Position numbers and translations under genes: made by a program. DNA of 64,000 nt, taken from Dendrolimus kikuchii. Lineage: Eukaryota; Arthropoda; Insecta; Lepidoptera; Lasiocampidae. The notes under the pieces are model-generated. The model searched no databases. It was not told where the DNA came from and was given only the letters and a program-made list of their open reading frames with translations. The stretch is from the NCBI GenBank assembly GCA_019925095.2, contig JAHHIN020000030.1, positions 1,116,001-1,180,000 of the forward strand. Reading direction: 5' to 3'. Of this stretch, positions 9,552 through 20,186 are shown piece by piece. Every line of letters starts with the position of its first letter. Position 1 is the first letter of the stretch.

Positions 9552-12500
9552 ATGGATGGCCCAGGCCCCCAGAAGGCCCCGAGGCCTTCGAGTGTCCCGC
9601 GCAAGCGGGACCACACGAAGGCCAAGGATGGCTGGTTAATGCCTGAGATCGGGGAGACGCGGGTGAAAAAGGCGTCTTCTTCATCGGCCCGTCGCAGCAG
9701 GTCGGTTGCCGGGCCGCGTCACGGGCATGCGGATAGTGCCGTTTTCACGGCTGCCGATATACCCGGCTCGGTAGGGGATGCGTCGGCGGTGGTAGACCTC
9801 ACCGCCGCCACGCATGAGGATAGGTGCGGCGCGATGGGACCGCCTCCGGTTCCCATGGCGCCTAGGGCCCCATCCGGGCGAGCCGCGCGCAGGAGCGCAG
9901 CACACCCGGAGATAGATAGGAACGTGCTGCTTGCAGCGAACTCGGCCGTTTGCCTGGCCGTGAGCGCTGCAAGCACCATAGTTCAACATGCCTACATGGC
10001 GCCACCCACCTCTGCGCGAGCCTCACTCGTGCAAGGGAGCGGCGCCTACGTAGAGCATGATCACATCCCACCGTCCGGCAGCGTCCCAGACTCGCTGGAG
10101 CACGCGCTCTACGGTGCGATTCGCGATCATAGTTATTCCCGCCCTGAAGCGCCTGCCTGTAGTCCGGTATACACGGCGGCCGGTTCAGCGACGGCAGGGG
10201 ATGAGTGCCCTACGACGACGGTGTCGTATAGCGCACGGGCTTCACCTGTGCCTACGACATCGACTTGCAACCTTTCGGGCTGCAACGTCGAGAGCAGCCG
10301 TCCCACGACACCGGTTGTCGCGCGAGCTTCACTCGCGCCCTCGGCCGGGGTCGTGAATAGGGACTTAGTAGGCGCGGCAGCGGCGACCCCTTCGACTTCC
10401 TTCCCTACTGGGACGGAAACCGCTGTCGCGATGTCGGCGCCTGCGTCTTCGGCTGCGGCGACGTCTTCGTCCTTAGCGGCAGCGGCAGCGGGCACGTCGT
10501 CGTCTTCGTTCGCAGCCTCACCGTCTTCGGCATCGGGTTCGGCGACGCCGTCCACGTCTTCAACGGCAACGGTGCCGATATCGTGTTCCCCGATGTTCGT
10601 TCCCGGATCGAGGTCGCGCTTCTGGGACCAGTCCCAGAGCAGCGGCGCCGATTCGGCCAGCACGTCGGGTGCTTCCACTCCAGCGCGCGCGCGCTCGCCT
10701 CTGCGCCCCACGGGGGACGCACCCGCGGCGGCTACTAGCGTTCTCGCGGGTGCGGAGGCCTACCTCCGTACCGAGGGGGGTGAAAGGGGGCGCAAGGCGC
10801 GCAAGGCAACCGCCGCCAAAGTGGCCGCGGCTAGCCAGTGCGCCGCCCTCGTCGGGGACGTATCGGCTCTCGGCCCTGGGGAGCTCCGCCTAGCGGCGAG
10901 CGCCCAGCTCGCTGAGATAATTCATATTGCCCAAACGTCGGGCAATTTGAAGGGGGTCTACGTGCGCCGGCTGAAGGAGGCCGCGTCCAGGGTGTCGGAC
11001 ATCGTCGACACACTGGTCACGCGAAATCCGGAATCCGAGGCCTGGAAGCTCGGTAACGAGAACGCCAGGCTACGCATGGAGTTAAACTCGCTGCGGGAGG
11101 AAAACCGCTCCTACCGTAGGGAGTTTGAAGATATGCGTAAAGCCCTAAAGGCCTCCGCTTCGGTTGCGGAGCCGGCGCCTGCTGTAATGGCGGCGCCGAC
11201 CCCCGTACCCGTCAAGCGGAAGGCCCAGGCCGCCATGGCGGAGGTGGCGGCGGTACCGGAACCGCCCGTCGCACCCGCTGCGGTTAAAAAATCGCGTCCG
11301 GCCCCTGCTGCGGTAGCAGGGCCGACAGCGGCTCCCGTCGTCGGGACAGAGCGGGCTCCGGCGACCGCCAACGGGGCGGCGCCGACACCCGCTCCACCGG
11401 GGCTCAGCGGCATCGATTACGACATGTTTGTGCGTGCCGTGATCGACGTCGTCGCCCCCATACTCGATGCCCGGTTCGCCGGTATCGAGGACCGGCTGAA
11501 TGCCGCGCCGAACCTCCGTCCACCGCTAGCGGCCGACCGAGGTAAGGCGCCGGCAACCAGACCGGCACCAAACGTAGCTGTTAGGCCAAAAGCGGCCACG
11601 GCTGCAGCCGCCGTCCGGCGGAATGCGGGGGAAGCAAGTACCCCGGTTCCGATGGAGGTGGTGGCGGCCTCGGCTGTCGGGGTGACGGACTCCCCACCGT
11701 CACCGGCCCCCCCTAAAAAGAAGACGAATAGAGGGGGGGTGAAGTGGAGGCTGAAAATGCAGCGGAGAGCGGCACGCGACGCCGCTGCTGCTTTAACGGC
11801 CCCCGCCACAGCACCCGTGCCTGTGGTGTCGGCTCCTAGGCCGGCCCCTAGGCAGCGGGCGGCGCCCGCGGCCGCGACACCGGTCGTCGCGGCGCCCGTC
11901 TTCCGCGCTCGCGTCGCGCACGTCGCGCCGCCGCCGGCGCCCGTGGCCCCCGCCCCCGCCCCGGAGGGGGGGGCGTGGACGACGGTCGTCAAGCGGAAAA
12001 AGGGTAAGGGGGCGAGGGCCGACGGGCCCCCTCTCCCCCCCAGGCGCAAGCTGCTCCCCTGCCGACGGGGCGGGGGCAGCAACAGCGGAAACAGGCTGCG
12101 AAGCCTGCGGTCGTATTCCGCGAGCCGAAGTCGGCCGCAGTTATCGTTAAACTGCTGCCGGCAGCGGCCGCGAAGGGTGTCGGTTATCGCGAGGTCTTCG
12201 CAAAGGCCTCGACGGTGGTCGACATCGCGGCCATGGGCCTCCGCGAGGGGCTGGAGGTGGTGCGGACCGTCAGGGACGCGCGTCTCCTCGAGTTCCAGCC
12301 GGGACCCGAGAGCGCGGCCAAGGCGGACCGCGTCGCCGAGGCTCTGCGCCCTTCTGGAGCCCTTGTAGGGATGGCTGAGGTCGTCCGCCCCGTAAAGCGT
12401 GGGGAGCTTTACGTCTCTGGGCTGGACGAATCGGTCACGGTCGATGGGCTTCGTGACGCGATCGCGCGCGCCGGCAGCTGCCGGCGCGACGACGTACGCG

Positions 12501-12937
12501 CAAAGCACATCGGTGCAGGACCGGGCGGTTTGGGCGCATCGTACGTGATGGGCCCCGTCGCTGCTGCCAAAGCCATCGTCGAGCTGGGCTACCTCGTGGT
12601 AGGCTTCACCTCAGCGAGGGTGGAGGCACTGGAGGCCAGACCGATACGTTGTTACCGGTGTTACAACGTCGGCCATGGCGCCCAGACCTGTCCGGACACG
12701 TGCCCGGACCGGACTAACTTGTGTCTCCGCTGCGGTAAGAGCGGACACAAGATGCCGGACTGCACGGCTCGGAACCCCCACTGCGCGGCGTGCGCGGCGG
12801 GGGGACTCAACGCTGCCCATCCCACGTTAGCGAGGTTCTGCCAGCCTCCCTACGTGAAGGGCAAATTCGTCCATCCGAGGACGAAACAACGTACGGGTGC
12901 ATCGGGAGTACGCGCAATGGACACCTCCAATGCCTAG
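9552..12937 (+). pseudogene. LINE copy A ORF1 (gag-like), frameshifted
   Basis: ATG at 9552 (MDGPGPQKAPRPSSVP) begins a low-complexity Ala/Pro/Ser-rich protein. It has a leucine-rich coiled-coil segment (ENARLRMELNSLREENRSYR) near 11055-11115 and a C-terminal array of zinc knuckles, CYRCYNVGHGAQTC, CLRCGKSGHKMPDC and a CAAC/H/C third knuckle, before TAG 12935-12937. ORF1 proteins of R1-clade LINEs bind element RNA and form RNP particles. The frame is lost in a pyrimidine tract at about 12027-12047, which is one base shorter than in copy B, so the knuckles are out of frame with the N-terminus. Large minus-strand open frames here are compositional shadows. Confidence 0.88.
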
Positions 12938-15900
12938 TACGCCCGTAACAGCACTATTTCAGGCGAACGTAAACAACTCCCCCACCGCTCAGGACTTGTG
13001 CCTGCAGGCGATGGCGGAGTGGCAAGCGAACTTGGCCGTAATAAGCGAACCTTATTACGTGCCGCCTTGCGGCAATTGGGTGGGCGACCTCGACGACGTG
13101 GTAGCGGTGGTGGCCAGAGCCGGATCTGGCACACCGCTTATATGTCTCGAAAGAGGAAAGGGCTATGCGGTGGCGGAGAGCGGGAGTATCGTCGTCATAG
13201 GCGTTTACTTTTCGCGCAACCGCCCCCTGGCGGAGTTCGAGCTTCGCTTGGACGCCATCAGGGCTGCCATAGGCAGACTGTCGCCTAAAACGATTTTCGT
13301 GATGAGCGACTTTAACGCAAAGCACTGTTCCTGGGGAAATGCGTTCACGGAACCTAGGGGCCGGACGGTTGAGGAATGGGCTCTTCAATCCGGCCTGACC
13401 ATATTGAACCAGGGATCGGTCCAGACCTGCGTGCGCGCGCGGGGTGGATCGGTCATCGACCTGTCATTCGCCACTCATGCGGCCGCCCGCAGAGTTGTCG
13501 GATGGAGGGTGCTGGAGGAGGTGGAGTCGCTCCCTGATCATCGGTACATCAGATTTGAGCTTGCCCCCTCCTCCGGTCCGAGCCCTGTTCATCGCCCCCC
13601 TCTCCTCCCGCGTTGGGCCCTTACCAAGCTCCATCCGGAGCAGGCCGAGGAGTGGGCACTCACGGAAAGCTGGGCCTACCCAGCCGAATTTGCGAACCTG
13701 GAGTCGCAGGCAGAGCACATGCGCAAGACCCTGACGAGGGTTTGCGACGCGGCGATGCCTCGCGTCTCCAAGCGGCAGCCTCCGTGCAAGCAGGTCTACT
13801 GGTGGACCGAGGAGCTGGGCGAGATGCGAAAGGCAATTCGCATCATCAGCCACAGACTCAAACGCTGCAGGGCGCGCAGTCCTCCGGACTACGTCGCGGA
13901 AAATGGACTCGTGGGCGAGTTTAGGGAGGCCAGAAAGGCCCTTTCGATTGCAATATTGCAAGCGAAAGCCCGGGCTCGGGCCGAGCTCCTCGAGACGCTC
14001 GATCGGGACCCTTGGGGGCGTCCGTACCGTGGGGCCCGCAACACGTTGCGGCCTTGCACATCCACGGTCACGGAAACGCTCGAACCCGAGGTGCTCCGGT
14101 CGGTTATCGATGGGCTCTTCCCGGATCTGGGAAACTTCACTCCCCCCAGTATGGGTCCACCCGCTCCCGACACCCCCACGGACGAGGAGCCTCACTCCAT
14201 CTCCGAGGGGGAACTAGATGTTGCCCTGGACCGGCTCCGAGGCAGGAAGACGGCACCGGGACCCGACGGGGTTCCAGGTCGACTCCTCTTCCTAGCCGCT
14301 AAACACCTACGCGGCCAGCTGCGGGAACTGTTCGAAGCTTGTATTCGCGCAGGTCGGTTCCCGTCGCAATGGAAGGAGGGGCGTTTGTGCCTGATTCCCA
14401 AGGGAGGTCGGCCTCCCAACGATCCGTCCGCCTTCAGGCCCATAGTGCTGCTGAACGAGGTCGCTAAGGTCTTCGAAAAGATCTTGGCGGAGCGGCTCGT
14501 GAAGCATCTCGACGCTGTGGAGCCAGGGCTTTCAGGAACGCAGTTCGGGTTTCGGCGGAGGCGCTCCACGATGGACGCCTTCGAGACACTGCGAACGTTG
14601 ACGGACGAAGCCGTCCAAGCGAAGGATGTCGTTCTTGCGGTGTCGCTAGACATAGCGAACGCCTTTAACAGCCTCCCTCATGAGACGATCAGGGAGGGGC
14701 TCTGCGCGCATGGAGTCCCCTCGTACCTCACGAGGCTGTTGGGCGCGTACCTGCAGGATCGACATATCCTTTGGGAGGGCGGTGAGTCCGGCAATCCCGT
14801 GTTAGGTCGGCGACGCGTCGCGTGCGGCGTTCCACAGGGGTCGGTCCTCGGGCCGATTCTTTGGAACGTAGGTTATGACTGGATCCTTCGGGTTCCGGTC
14901 CTGCCCGGGGTACGGCTGATCTGCTTTGCGGACGACACCCTACTCACGGCACGCGCTGCGTCATTTGCGGAATCCGTGGACGTCGCCAACGCCGGGTTGG
15001 CGATTGTCGTAGATCGAATAGCTAGGCTGGGCTTGAGGGTCTCCCCCGCGAAAACGGAGGCCGTCATGTTCCATAGGAAATTTCGCAATCCCCCCGCGGA
15101 CTTGACCGTTTCAGTCCAAGGGGTGGCGATTAGAGTAGGGCCCCAGATGAAATATCTGGGGCTAGTTCTCGATGGGAAATGGCTGTTCAAAGCGCACTTT
15201 GAGCAGCTAGTTCCCAAACTCGTCAAATCCGCGGGCGCACTCTCCAGGCTGCTTCCCAACGTGGGGGGCCCGGGGGGTGCGACGCGGAAACTTTACTCTG
15301 GCATCCTGAGGAGTATGGCGCTGTACGGTGCACCCGTCTGGTCCACTGCACTTCACCGCCACAACAGAACCCTGCTGCACCGGGCGCAGCGGGTTCTGGC
15401 CGTGAGGACCATACGGGGGTATCGCACAGTGTCGCGGACGGCGGCCACCCTCCTGGCAGGCGATCCGCCCTAGCATCTCCAGGCGAACGTCCTGGCAGAG
15501 GTGCGTCGCACCCGGCAGGATGCCCTAGCTAGAGGCCTGACCTTCTGTCAGGTCGAAATCGAGGCGATCAGGAAGCGGGAAACCGCCTCCATGATCGCCG
15601 TCTGGTCTAAGAGCTCGACAACCCTGCGGCCTATGGCGGTGTGGGCTTCTTTCGCGATTTAAATTCACGCGCGTTTAGTGCTCAGCGCGACGCATAGTAA
15701 TATCGGAGGCGTCAATGTGCGAGCGTGGCTCACCGCCGTATGTGCTCGCGCAGCGGCGGTCAAATATCGATGATCCACGACACACGCAGCCCAGTCGTAC
15801 GCTTGCCTCGACAGCGCTATTGTGTTAGGTTATTATTGTTTATATTTGTCGCGAGTTATATAGTTTTAGTTACCGTAAATAAACTAATATAGTGTAGTCA

Positions 15901-16398
15901 GATTATTTATTGTGTACCAATCTCCAAAGCGGCTACACGGTGGATGCAATCAGGCCACAGCTGACGGAATGGGTCAACCGCACCAGCGGCACCCCGACCT
16001 TCAGGACGACACAGATAGTTACCGGACACGGATGTTTCGATAAGTATCTGTGTCGCATTGTGGGCTGCTTGCCTTCCCCGGACTGCCGCCAGTGCGGCGC
16101 GCCCGACACGGCGTTACACACGCTTGTCGAGTGCGCCGCATGGGCGCCGCAGCGTTTCGAACTTGAGACGCACGTAGGTCCAGTCGACTCGCTCTGCGAC
16201 TTGGTCAAGGCCATGCTGCAGAGCAGCGACAATTGGGGGGCTGCGGTTACTTTTTGCGAGACAGTAATGTCACTCAAGGAGGCCGCAGAACGAGACAGGG
16301 AGAGAAGTCCTGCAGCGCGTGCCAATGCGTCTTCTCGAGGTCGCCGGCCTTCAGCTGGCACCCGGAGAGGCAGGTACGCGCATTACTTCCCTCCCTGA
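12930..16398 (+). pseudogene. LINE copy A ORF2 (endonuclease + reverse transcriptase), interrupted
   Basis: The likely start is ATG 12930, which overlaps the ORF1 stop as ATGCCTAG; a Met 11 codons upstream is in the same frame. Domains: APE-type endonuclease with VISEPY, FNAKHCSWGN and DHRYIRFEL; reverse transcriptase with FRPIVLLNEVAKVFEK, QFGFRRRRS, SLDIANAFNSLPHE, GVPQGSVLGPILWN and the catalytic FADD near 14925; C-terminal CCHC finger near 16070-16130. Damage: catalytic-loop FNAKHCS is preceded by MSD where copies B-D have MGD; TGG to TAG at 15471-15473; one base missing near 15608; a 289-bp insertion at 15640. The coding sense ends at TGA 16396-16398. Confidence 0.9.
15640..15928 (+). 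mobile_element. Solo-LTR-like insertion inside ORF2 of copy A
   Basis: Copies A2, B, C and D read straight through this point (ctatggcggctacac). Copy A has 289 extra bases flanked by gcgg (15636-15639 and 15929-15932), a 4-bp target duplication. The insert starts TGTGGGC, has an aataaa box near 15880, and ends near ctccaaa. Size, TG start, polyadenylation box and 4-bp duplication fit a solo LTR of a gypsy-type element. The end is not a clean CA, so a short non-autonomous element cannot be excluded. Confidence 0.65.
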
Positions 16399-16812
16399 GT
16401 TAGGTTCCGTTTACCGCGGGGGCCTTTAGCTTGCTAGGAGAGCAAAGGACCTTCTACCCCCGCACAACGAAGTGGGGTGTGTTCTCCCAGGGCACACTCC
16501 AGGCACTTTATTGCGCTGGATCGGCTGGGCGTAACTATGTTCTAAATCTCAGCCTTTCCAACACATACAAAGCGCAGGGTCGTCAGGGAGGAGGGGGTTT
16601 TTAGTGGGTATTGGGGTTGCTCGCTCGTGTAGCAACGCTCGGAGTCTTCCACACTATTCTGTGACGTCGATCGCGGACGGAGCACTGCCAAGAGCATACT
16701 ATTGCTGCAGTGTTATCGCCCCCGACCGACGCGTGTCGTTCCCCTAGCAACGACCCAGTTTGTGCGTAAATCGGTTAAGCATTTTCCCTCGCCTCAAAAA
16801 CAAACAAAAAAA
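16399..16812 (+). other. 3' UTR of LINE copy A
   Basis: GC-rich tail ending in cctcgcctc followed by A-rich sequence. The same 3' terminus closes copies A2, B, C and D, so it defines the family's 3' end, the part that the reverse transcriptase would recognise. Confidence 0.85.
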
Positions 16813-16827
16813 GAGCTCATGAACTTT
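16813..16827 (+). repeat. Target-site duplication, right side of LINE copy A
   Basis: gagctcatgaacttt, identical to 8926-8940. The remaining 310 bases to exon 2 are the rest of ZAD intron 1; no other feature was seen in them. Confidence 0.9.
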
Positions 16828-17137
16828 TTATTGATATTATGTGAATGGGCCAGCATATAAGGGATGTCGCAAGCAGAAAAAGACACTTTTGCTCAAATTA
16901 CAGATAAAATTTGTAGTCATTACATAAAGTTAAAATTTACATGTTACAGAACAATTATTATTGTTTATTGCATCTCAATGGCTTTGCGAAGTAATTGTTT
17001 GTTATAAATTGCGTTTTATTCAATGGGATTGAACAAAACGAATAGTTTTAAGAGATAAAAAGAGGATATAAAGTTTACAAAAAATAAAGTGATATGCAGA
17101 ATGCCAAACTAGAAGAAGGTATTGTTTTGCATTTCAG

Positions 17138-17272
17138 TTCAATACAAATGATAGGAAACCTCTCCTTGTGTGCTACATATGTGGTGCACTGCTGAGAAAG
17201 TCACATCAGTTGATGAAGAGGGCTCAGAAGGCTGAGGAGTTGCTCACAACTGTCATTAATAATGAATCTAAA
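17138..17272 (+). CDS. ZAD-C2H2 zinc finger gene, exon 2 (second half of ZAD)
   Basis: The acceptor ttttgcatttcag ends at 17137; the exon is exactly 45 codons, in phase 0 at both ends, and the donor is GTAAGC (17273). It reads FNTNDRKPLLVCYICGALL, then RKSHQLMKRAQKAEELL. C-Y-I-C is the second cysteine pair of the ZAD and the helix after it forms the usual dimer interface. Together with exon 1 it rebuilds a complete ZAD of about 75 residues, which shows that the 7.9 kb LINE between them is intronic. Confidence 0.82.
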
Positions 17273-17328
17273 GTAAGCTTCTATGGCAGTGAGTTCTATA
17301 CTTTAAATATGTTTTTATATGTAGTGTA

Positions 17329-17600
17329 ATGCATGATGAAAGAATGACTAAACAGACATACAATGCAAAATTGGATGGATGCAGAAGTCGTGGAAGGCCA
17401 CAACACACCTTCCATGATCAAATTGATCGTGTACTAGCAGAAGGTGATGTCAGGAGCCTTAAGAACAGACGAGCGTGCATGACAAGAGTTATGAATGTCA
17501 AAGAAGCAAGTGAGGTGTGTAAGAGTAAGCCTGAATGGTGCTCTGTTGTTCGTTCCTACCCCGCAAGGGAACTGGCGTGAAGTTATGTATGTATGTATGT
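17329..17600 (+). pseudogene. LINE ORF remnant in ZAD intron 2
   Basis: About 80 codons reading RMTKQTYNAKLDG, GRPQHTFHDQIDRVL, KNRRACMTRVMNVKEA and WCSVVRSYPARE, ending in a run of tatg repeats (17583-17602). An inverted relative lies at 22262-22461 and a diverged one at 56765-56990. The pattern matches the extreme C-terminus of a LINE polyprotein common in insect genomes, with a microsatellite-like 3' end. I cannot name the clade with confidence. Confidence 0.6.
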
Positions 17601-17663
17601 ATGTAAGCTACCTATTTATTGACACTAAGTGATATAGTACAATAACAAAGTTTTTTATTGTCT

Positions 17664-17945
17664 GAGTTCAGCAGACAGGCAGACAGCCCACATGATGGAA
17701 AGCTGTTACCATCAACTATGGACATTTGCAACACCAAAGGTGCTACAAATTTGCTGCTGCTCTCTTAAGGGAGACTGGAATCTGCTCATTAATGCGGGAA
17801 CACAAATCAAGGTTGATATGGCGGCACACCTTAGACCAGGGGTAGGAGCCATCCAGTCGGGCAAATATTCTACCACCTGCCTGTGGGTTGTTTTGTCGCC
17901 TCTTACAATAGGCTTCCCGGCCGCAGGAAATTGTGTTTTCTTCTT
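17664..17945 (+). repeat. SINE-like dispersed repeat, copy 1
   Basis: The block from gttcagcagacaggcagac to ccgcaggaaattgtgttttc is about 85-90% alike by eye to 21785-22075, in the same orientation. It contains no long ORF. Repeats with this opening are widespread in Lepidoptera as I recall; no tRNA-type A/B boxes were identified. Confidence 0.65.
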
Positions 17946-18305
17946 TTTTTTTAGTTTTTCTGTTTTTTTGTTATTTCCCATTTAAGATCAAGTTAAAAAT
18001 AACAAATTAAGTATTAGAATAGACTAGAATATAAATTAGAATGTTACCAGTAAATTATGATTTCATAAACATATTATTTGGTATTATTCTTGTAAAGTTT
18101 TTTTAAAACAGCATGATTAGTCAAATTTTGACATTTTCTTCACTAATATTGTCAGTACTTATCCTAATTTATTGACACTGTTATTTGGAGAGTTGTCAGA
18201 TGTCTGGTTTTTTAACCAGGCAGTCTGATTTGTTTATGTTTTCTGTTCAAGAAAATCTTGATAAACCAAACAAATAATTGAATAGTTTTAAAGCAAATTA
18301 GTTAA

Positions 18306-19039
18306 CCCTTTAGCGCACTATTAGCACATATGTGTCCACAATGAGAGTGCAGGTCGCGTTTGTGCATGTGATCGTTAATTGTGTTGTTGTCTCACTCTGT
18401 TTATTTAGGAGTTGTATGATTTGTATGAAATGGGTATATTTTCTTGGTATATTACGAGATAGGGATAGTGTTAGTCTTGCGGCTTTTTGGTATATCGATA
18501 ATTGTCTTAAGGATTAATTATGCAGAGAACTCGAAGGAATACTCAATTGTTTCGTCCAATGCACCATCATCCTGAATTGTGCTGTTTCAATATAACTGCT
18601 AGTTGCACAAATCCAAAGATACCATCTCAGGAGAAAAAACTTTATTAAAAGCATTGGCATTGAGTACTAGATATATGAAAAAGTAGATTGACTCTTAACT
18701 TAGCATTCAATGCAAATTTAGTATTTAATAAAGTTAGTTTTCAGTTTTATAAGTTAATTAAAAAAATTTAAAACTTGTCTGGTTTTTTTTCAAACCCTGG
18801 CAATACTAGTTATATCTAACAATTTACTTAACCCTTAAGACAATTATCGATATACCAAAAAGCCGCAAGACTAACACTATCACTATTTCGTAATATACCA
18901 AGAAAATATACCCATTTCATACAAATCATACAACACCTATATAAACAGAGTGAGACAAAAACACAATTAAGGATCACATGCACAAACGCGATCTGCACTC
19001 TCATCGCAGACACATATGTGCTAATAGTGAGTTAAAGGG
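18306..19039. mobile_element. Foldback MITE with ~215-bp inverted arms (piggyBac-like ends)
   Basis: The left arm (18306 to about 18520) and right arm (about 18825-19039) are inverted copies, close to 90% alike by eye. Termini begin CCCTTTA and share cactattagcacatatgtg about 10 bases in. The left end abuts TTAA (18302-18305) and the right end abuts TTAT (19040-19043), which fits a decayed TTAA duplication as made by piggyBac-type transposases. The 300-bp centre is AT-rich and non-coding. Each arm carries a matching 61-codon open frame on opposite strands, a by-product of the inversion. It lies in ZAD intron 2. Confidence 0.7.
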
Positions 19040-19043
19040 TTAT

Positions 19044-19711
19044 TAAGTAGATAGGTAGGTTTTGAAAAATAAGTCACATTTTTTGTTCCATACTTATTAA
19101 CATACGGAAGGTAGATAATTATTAGTAGGAATTTTTAAATACTTTGGTATCTCATCCTCTGTGATTGAGCAGGCTAGGCCTTTGCCGGCTTACCTCACTG
19201 CAACACAGGCTCTGTGTTTGATTTCTGGCATGGTAAATTTCGGAAACTAGTGTTCTCTGTTATTTACTGTGGTCAGGGTGCCTGGGATTGGCCCCAAAGT
19301 ATCTAGGATAATTGGGGATATATAATATGTGTGTCCCTCTGCCAATTATTATTAATATAAAATCAGTCTTCATTCTCTTAAAAAAATTAATTCTGCTGGA
19401 AACACTATTGGTGTTACTAGTAAGAATTTCATATTCTGCCAACACACTTTTCGAACTATTTTCTTCATCTTCTTGCCCTTGTGGTGATTAGCCGTGGGAC
19501 AGAAGTCATAACTAAACAATAACTTTCTAACTTCATCAACTTTTTTACTTATGTTATTTTTTTAGAGTTTTGCTTATTCCTTTTTTCTGAGCATTATTTA
19601 TTCTATCTCAACCAGCTGCTCATTGTGAAGGTTTGCTTGTAATGGTTTCTTTCATTTTGCACATGATACTTATAACACTATGCACATTATTATGATGTTT
19701 TTAAATTTCAG
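19044..19711 (+). other. Rest of ZAD intron 2
   Basis: AT-rich. Bases 19160-19200 (gattgagcaggctaggcctttgcc) resemble 7530-7565 in the R1-like fragment on the opposite strand. Nothing else recognisable until the polypyrimidine tract and acceptor before 19712. Confidence 0.4.
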
Positions 19712-20186
19712 CAATCACAGAAAGCAATATTATTAGTAGCCAGTCAGACGCATCATTTTAATTACAAGTATTCCATTGGAGAAATGTGTCAGTTGGAATG
19801 TAAGCAGTTTGAGGGATATACTGTGGGGGAAATTAAAAAAGAAAATAAATGCAGATATAAAACGGACAATGGAGACCAGAATGACATTAACATCAAAGAA
19901 GAGGCACTAGGCAATACTGAAGCCGAATTAGAAGAAAAAAATGTAGGAGAAAACGAAGAGGGCAATGAAGAAGAGAAAATTAACATCAAAGAAGAGGCAG
20001 GGAGCAATACTGAAGACGAATTTGAAGAAAAAAATGTAGGAGTAAATGAAGAGGGCAATGAAGTAGTGAATGACATTAACATCAAAGATGAGGCAGGAGG
20101 CAATACTGAAGGCGAATGTGAAGAAGAAGAAAATGCAGGAGTAAATGAAGAAGAGAATGACATTAACATCAAAGAAGAGGAAGAAG
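19712..20186 (+). CDS. ZAD-C2H2 zinc finger gene, exon 3 (acidic IKEE repeat domain)
   Basis: The acceptor aaatttcag ends at 19711; the frame is open from there and continuous with exon 2. The donor is GTAAGG at 20187, leaving phase 1, which matches exon 4. The encoded linker is strongly acidic and holds about three and a half imperfect repeats of ~31 residues, each starting INIKEEA or INIKDEA and ending in NEEGNE. Each repeat offers a psi-K-x-E sequence (IKEE/IKDE), the consensus for SUMO conjugation. The linker joins the dimerising ZAD to the DNA-binding fingers. The repeat structure is seen directly; SUMO attachment is inference. No known domain was recognised in it. Confidence 0.75.

Larger units (their letters stand above)
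8941..16812 (+). mobile_element. R1-clade LINE, copy A (near full length, ORFs broken)
   Basis: Plus-strand element with 5' UTR, zinc-knuckle ORF1, endonuclease/RT ORF2, GC-rich 3' UTR and an A-rich tail (16796-16812), flanked by a 15-bp duplication. The conserved 5' end, shared with copy B, starts at ctggagggcatcc (8949); the 8 bases before it are not part of the target duplication and look like extra bases added at integration. It is high in GC inside AT-rich host DNA. Defects: an inserted segment in the 5' UTR, a 1-bp shift in ORF1, and a nonsense codon, 1-bp deletion and 289-bp insertion in ORF2. It sits in intron 1 of the ZAD gene in sense orientation. Confidence 0.92.

Noticed and set aside
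11417..12508. Long minus-strand open frame opposite LINE ORF1 (also 42905-43924 +, 43728-44300 +, 61210-62217 +)
   Set aside because: They mirror GC-rich, Ala/Pro/Arg-biased ORF1 in every copy, lack any domain, and are shadows of composition.
13464..14195. 243-codon minus-strand frame opposite ORF2, repeated in other copies
   Set aside because: Antisense of the endonuclease-RT linker; conserved only because ORF2 is conserved, and it is lost wherever a copy has an indel.
8941..16812. Telomere-specific (TRAS/SART) or rDNA-specific R1 identity for the LINE family
   Set aside because: No TTAGG repeats or 28S rDNA next to any copy; the three readable target sites are unrelated host or repeat sequences.
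18332..18517. 61-codon ORF and its inverted twin at 18828-19013 as genes
   Set aside because: They lie in the arms of a foldback MITE inside an intron, with no start context or domain.
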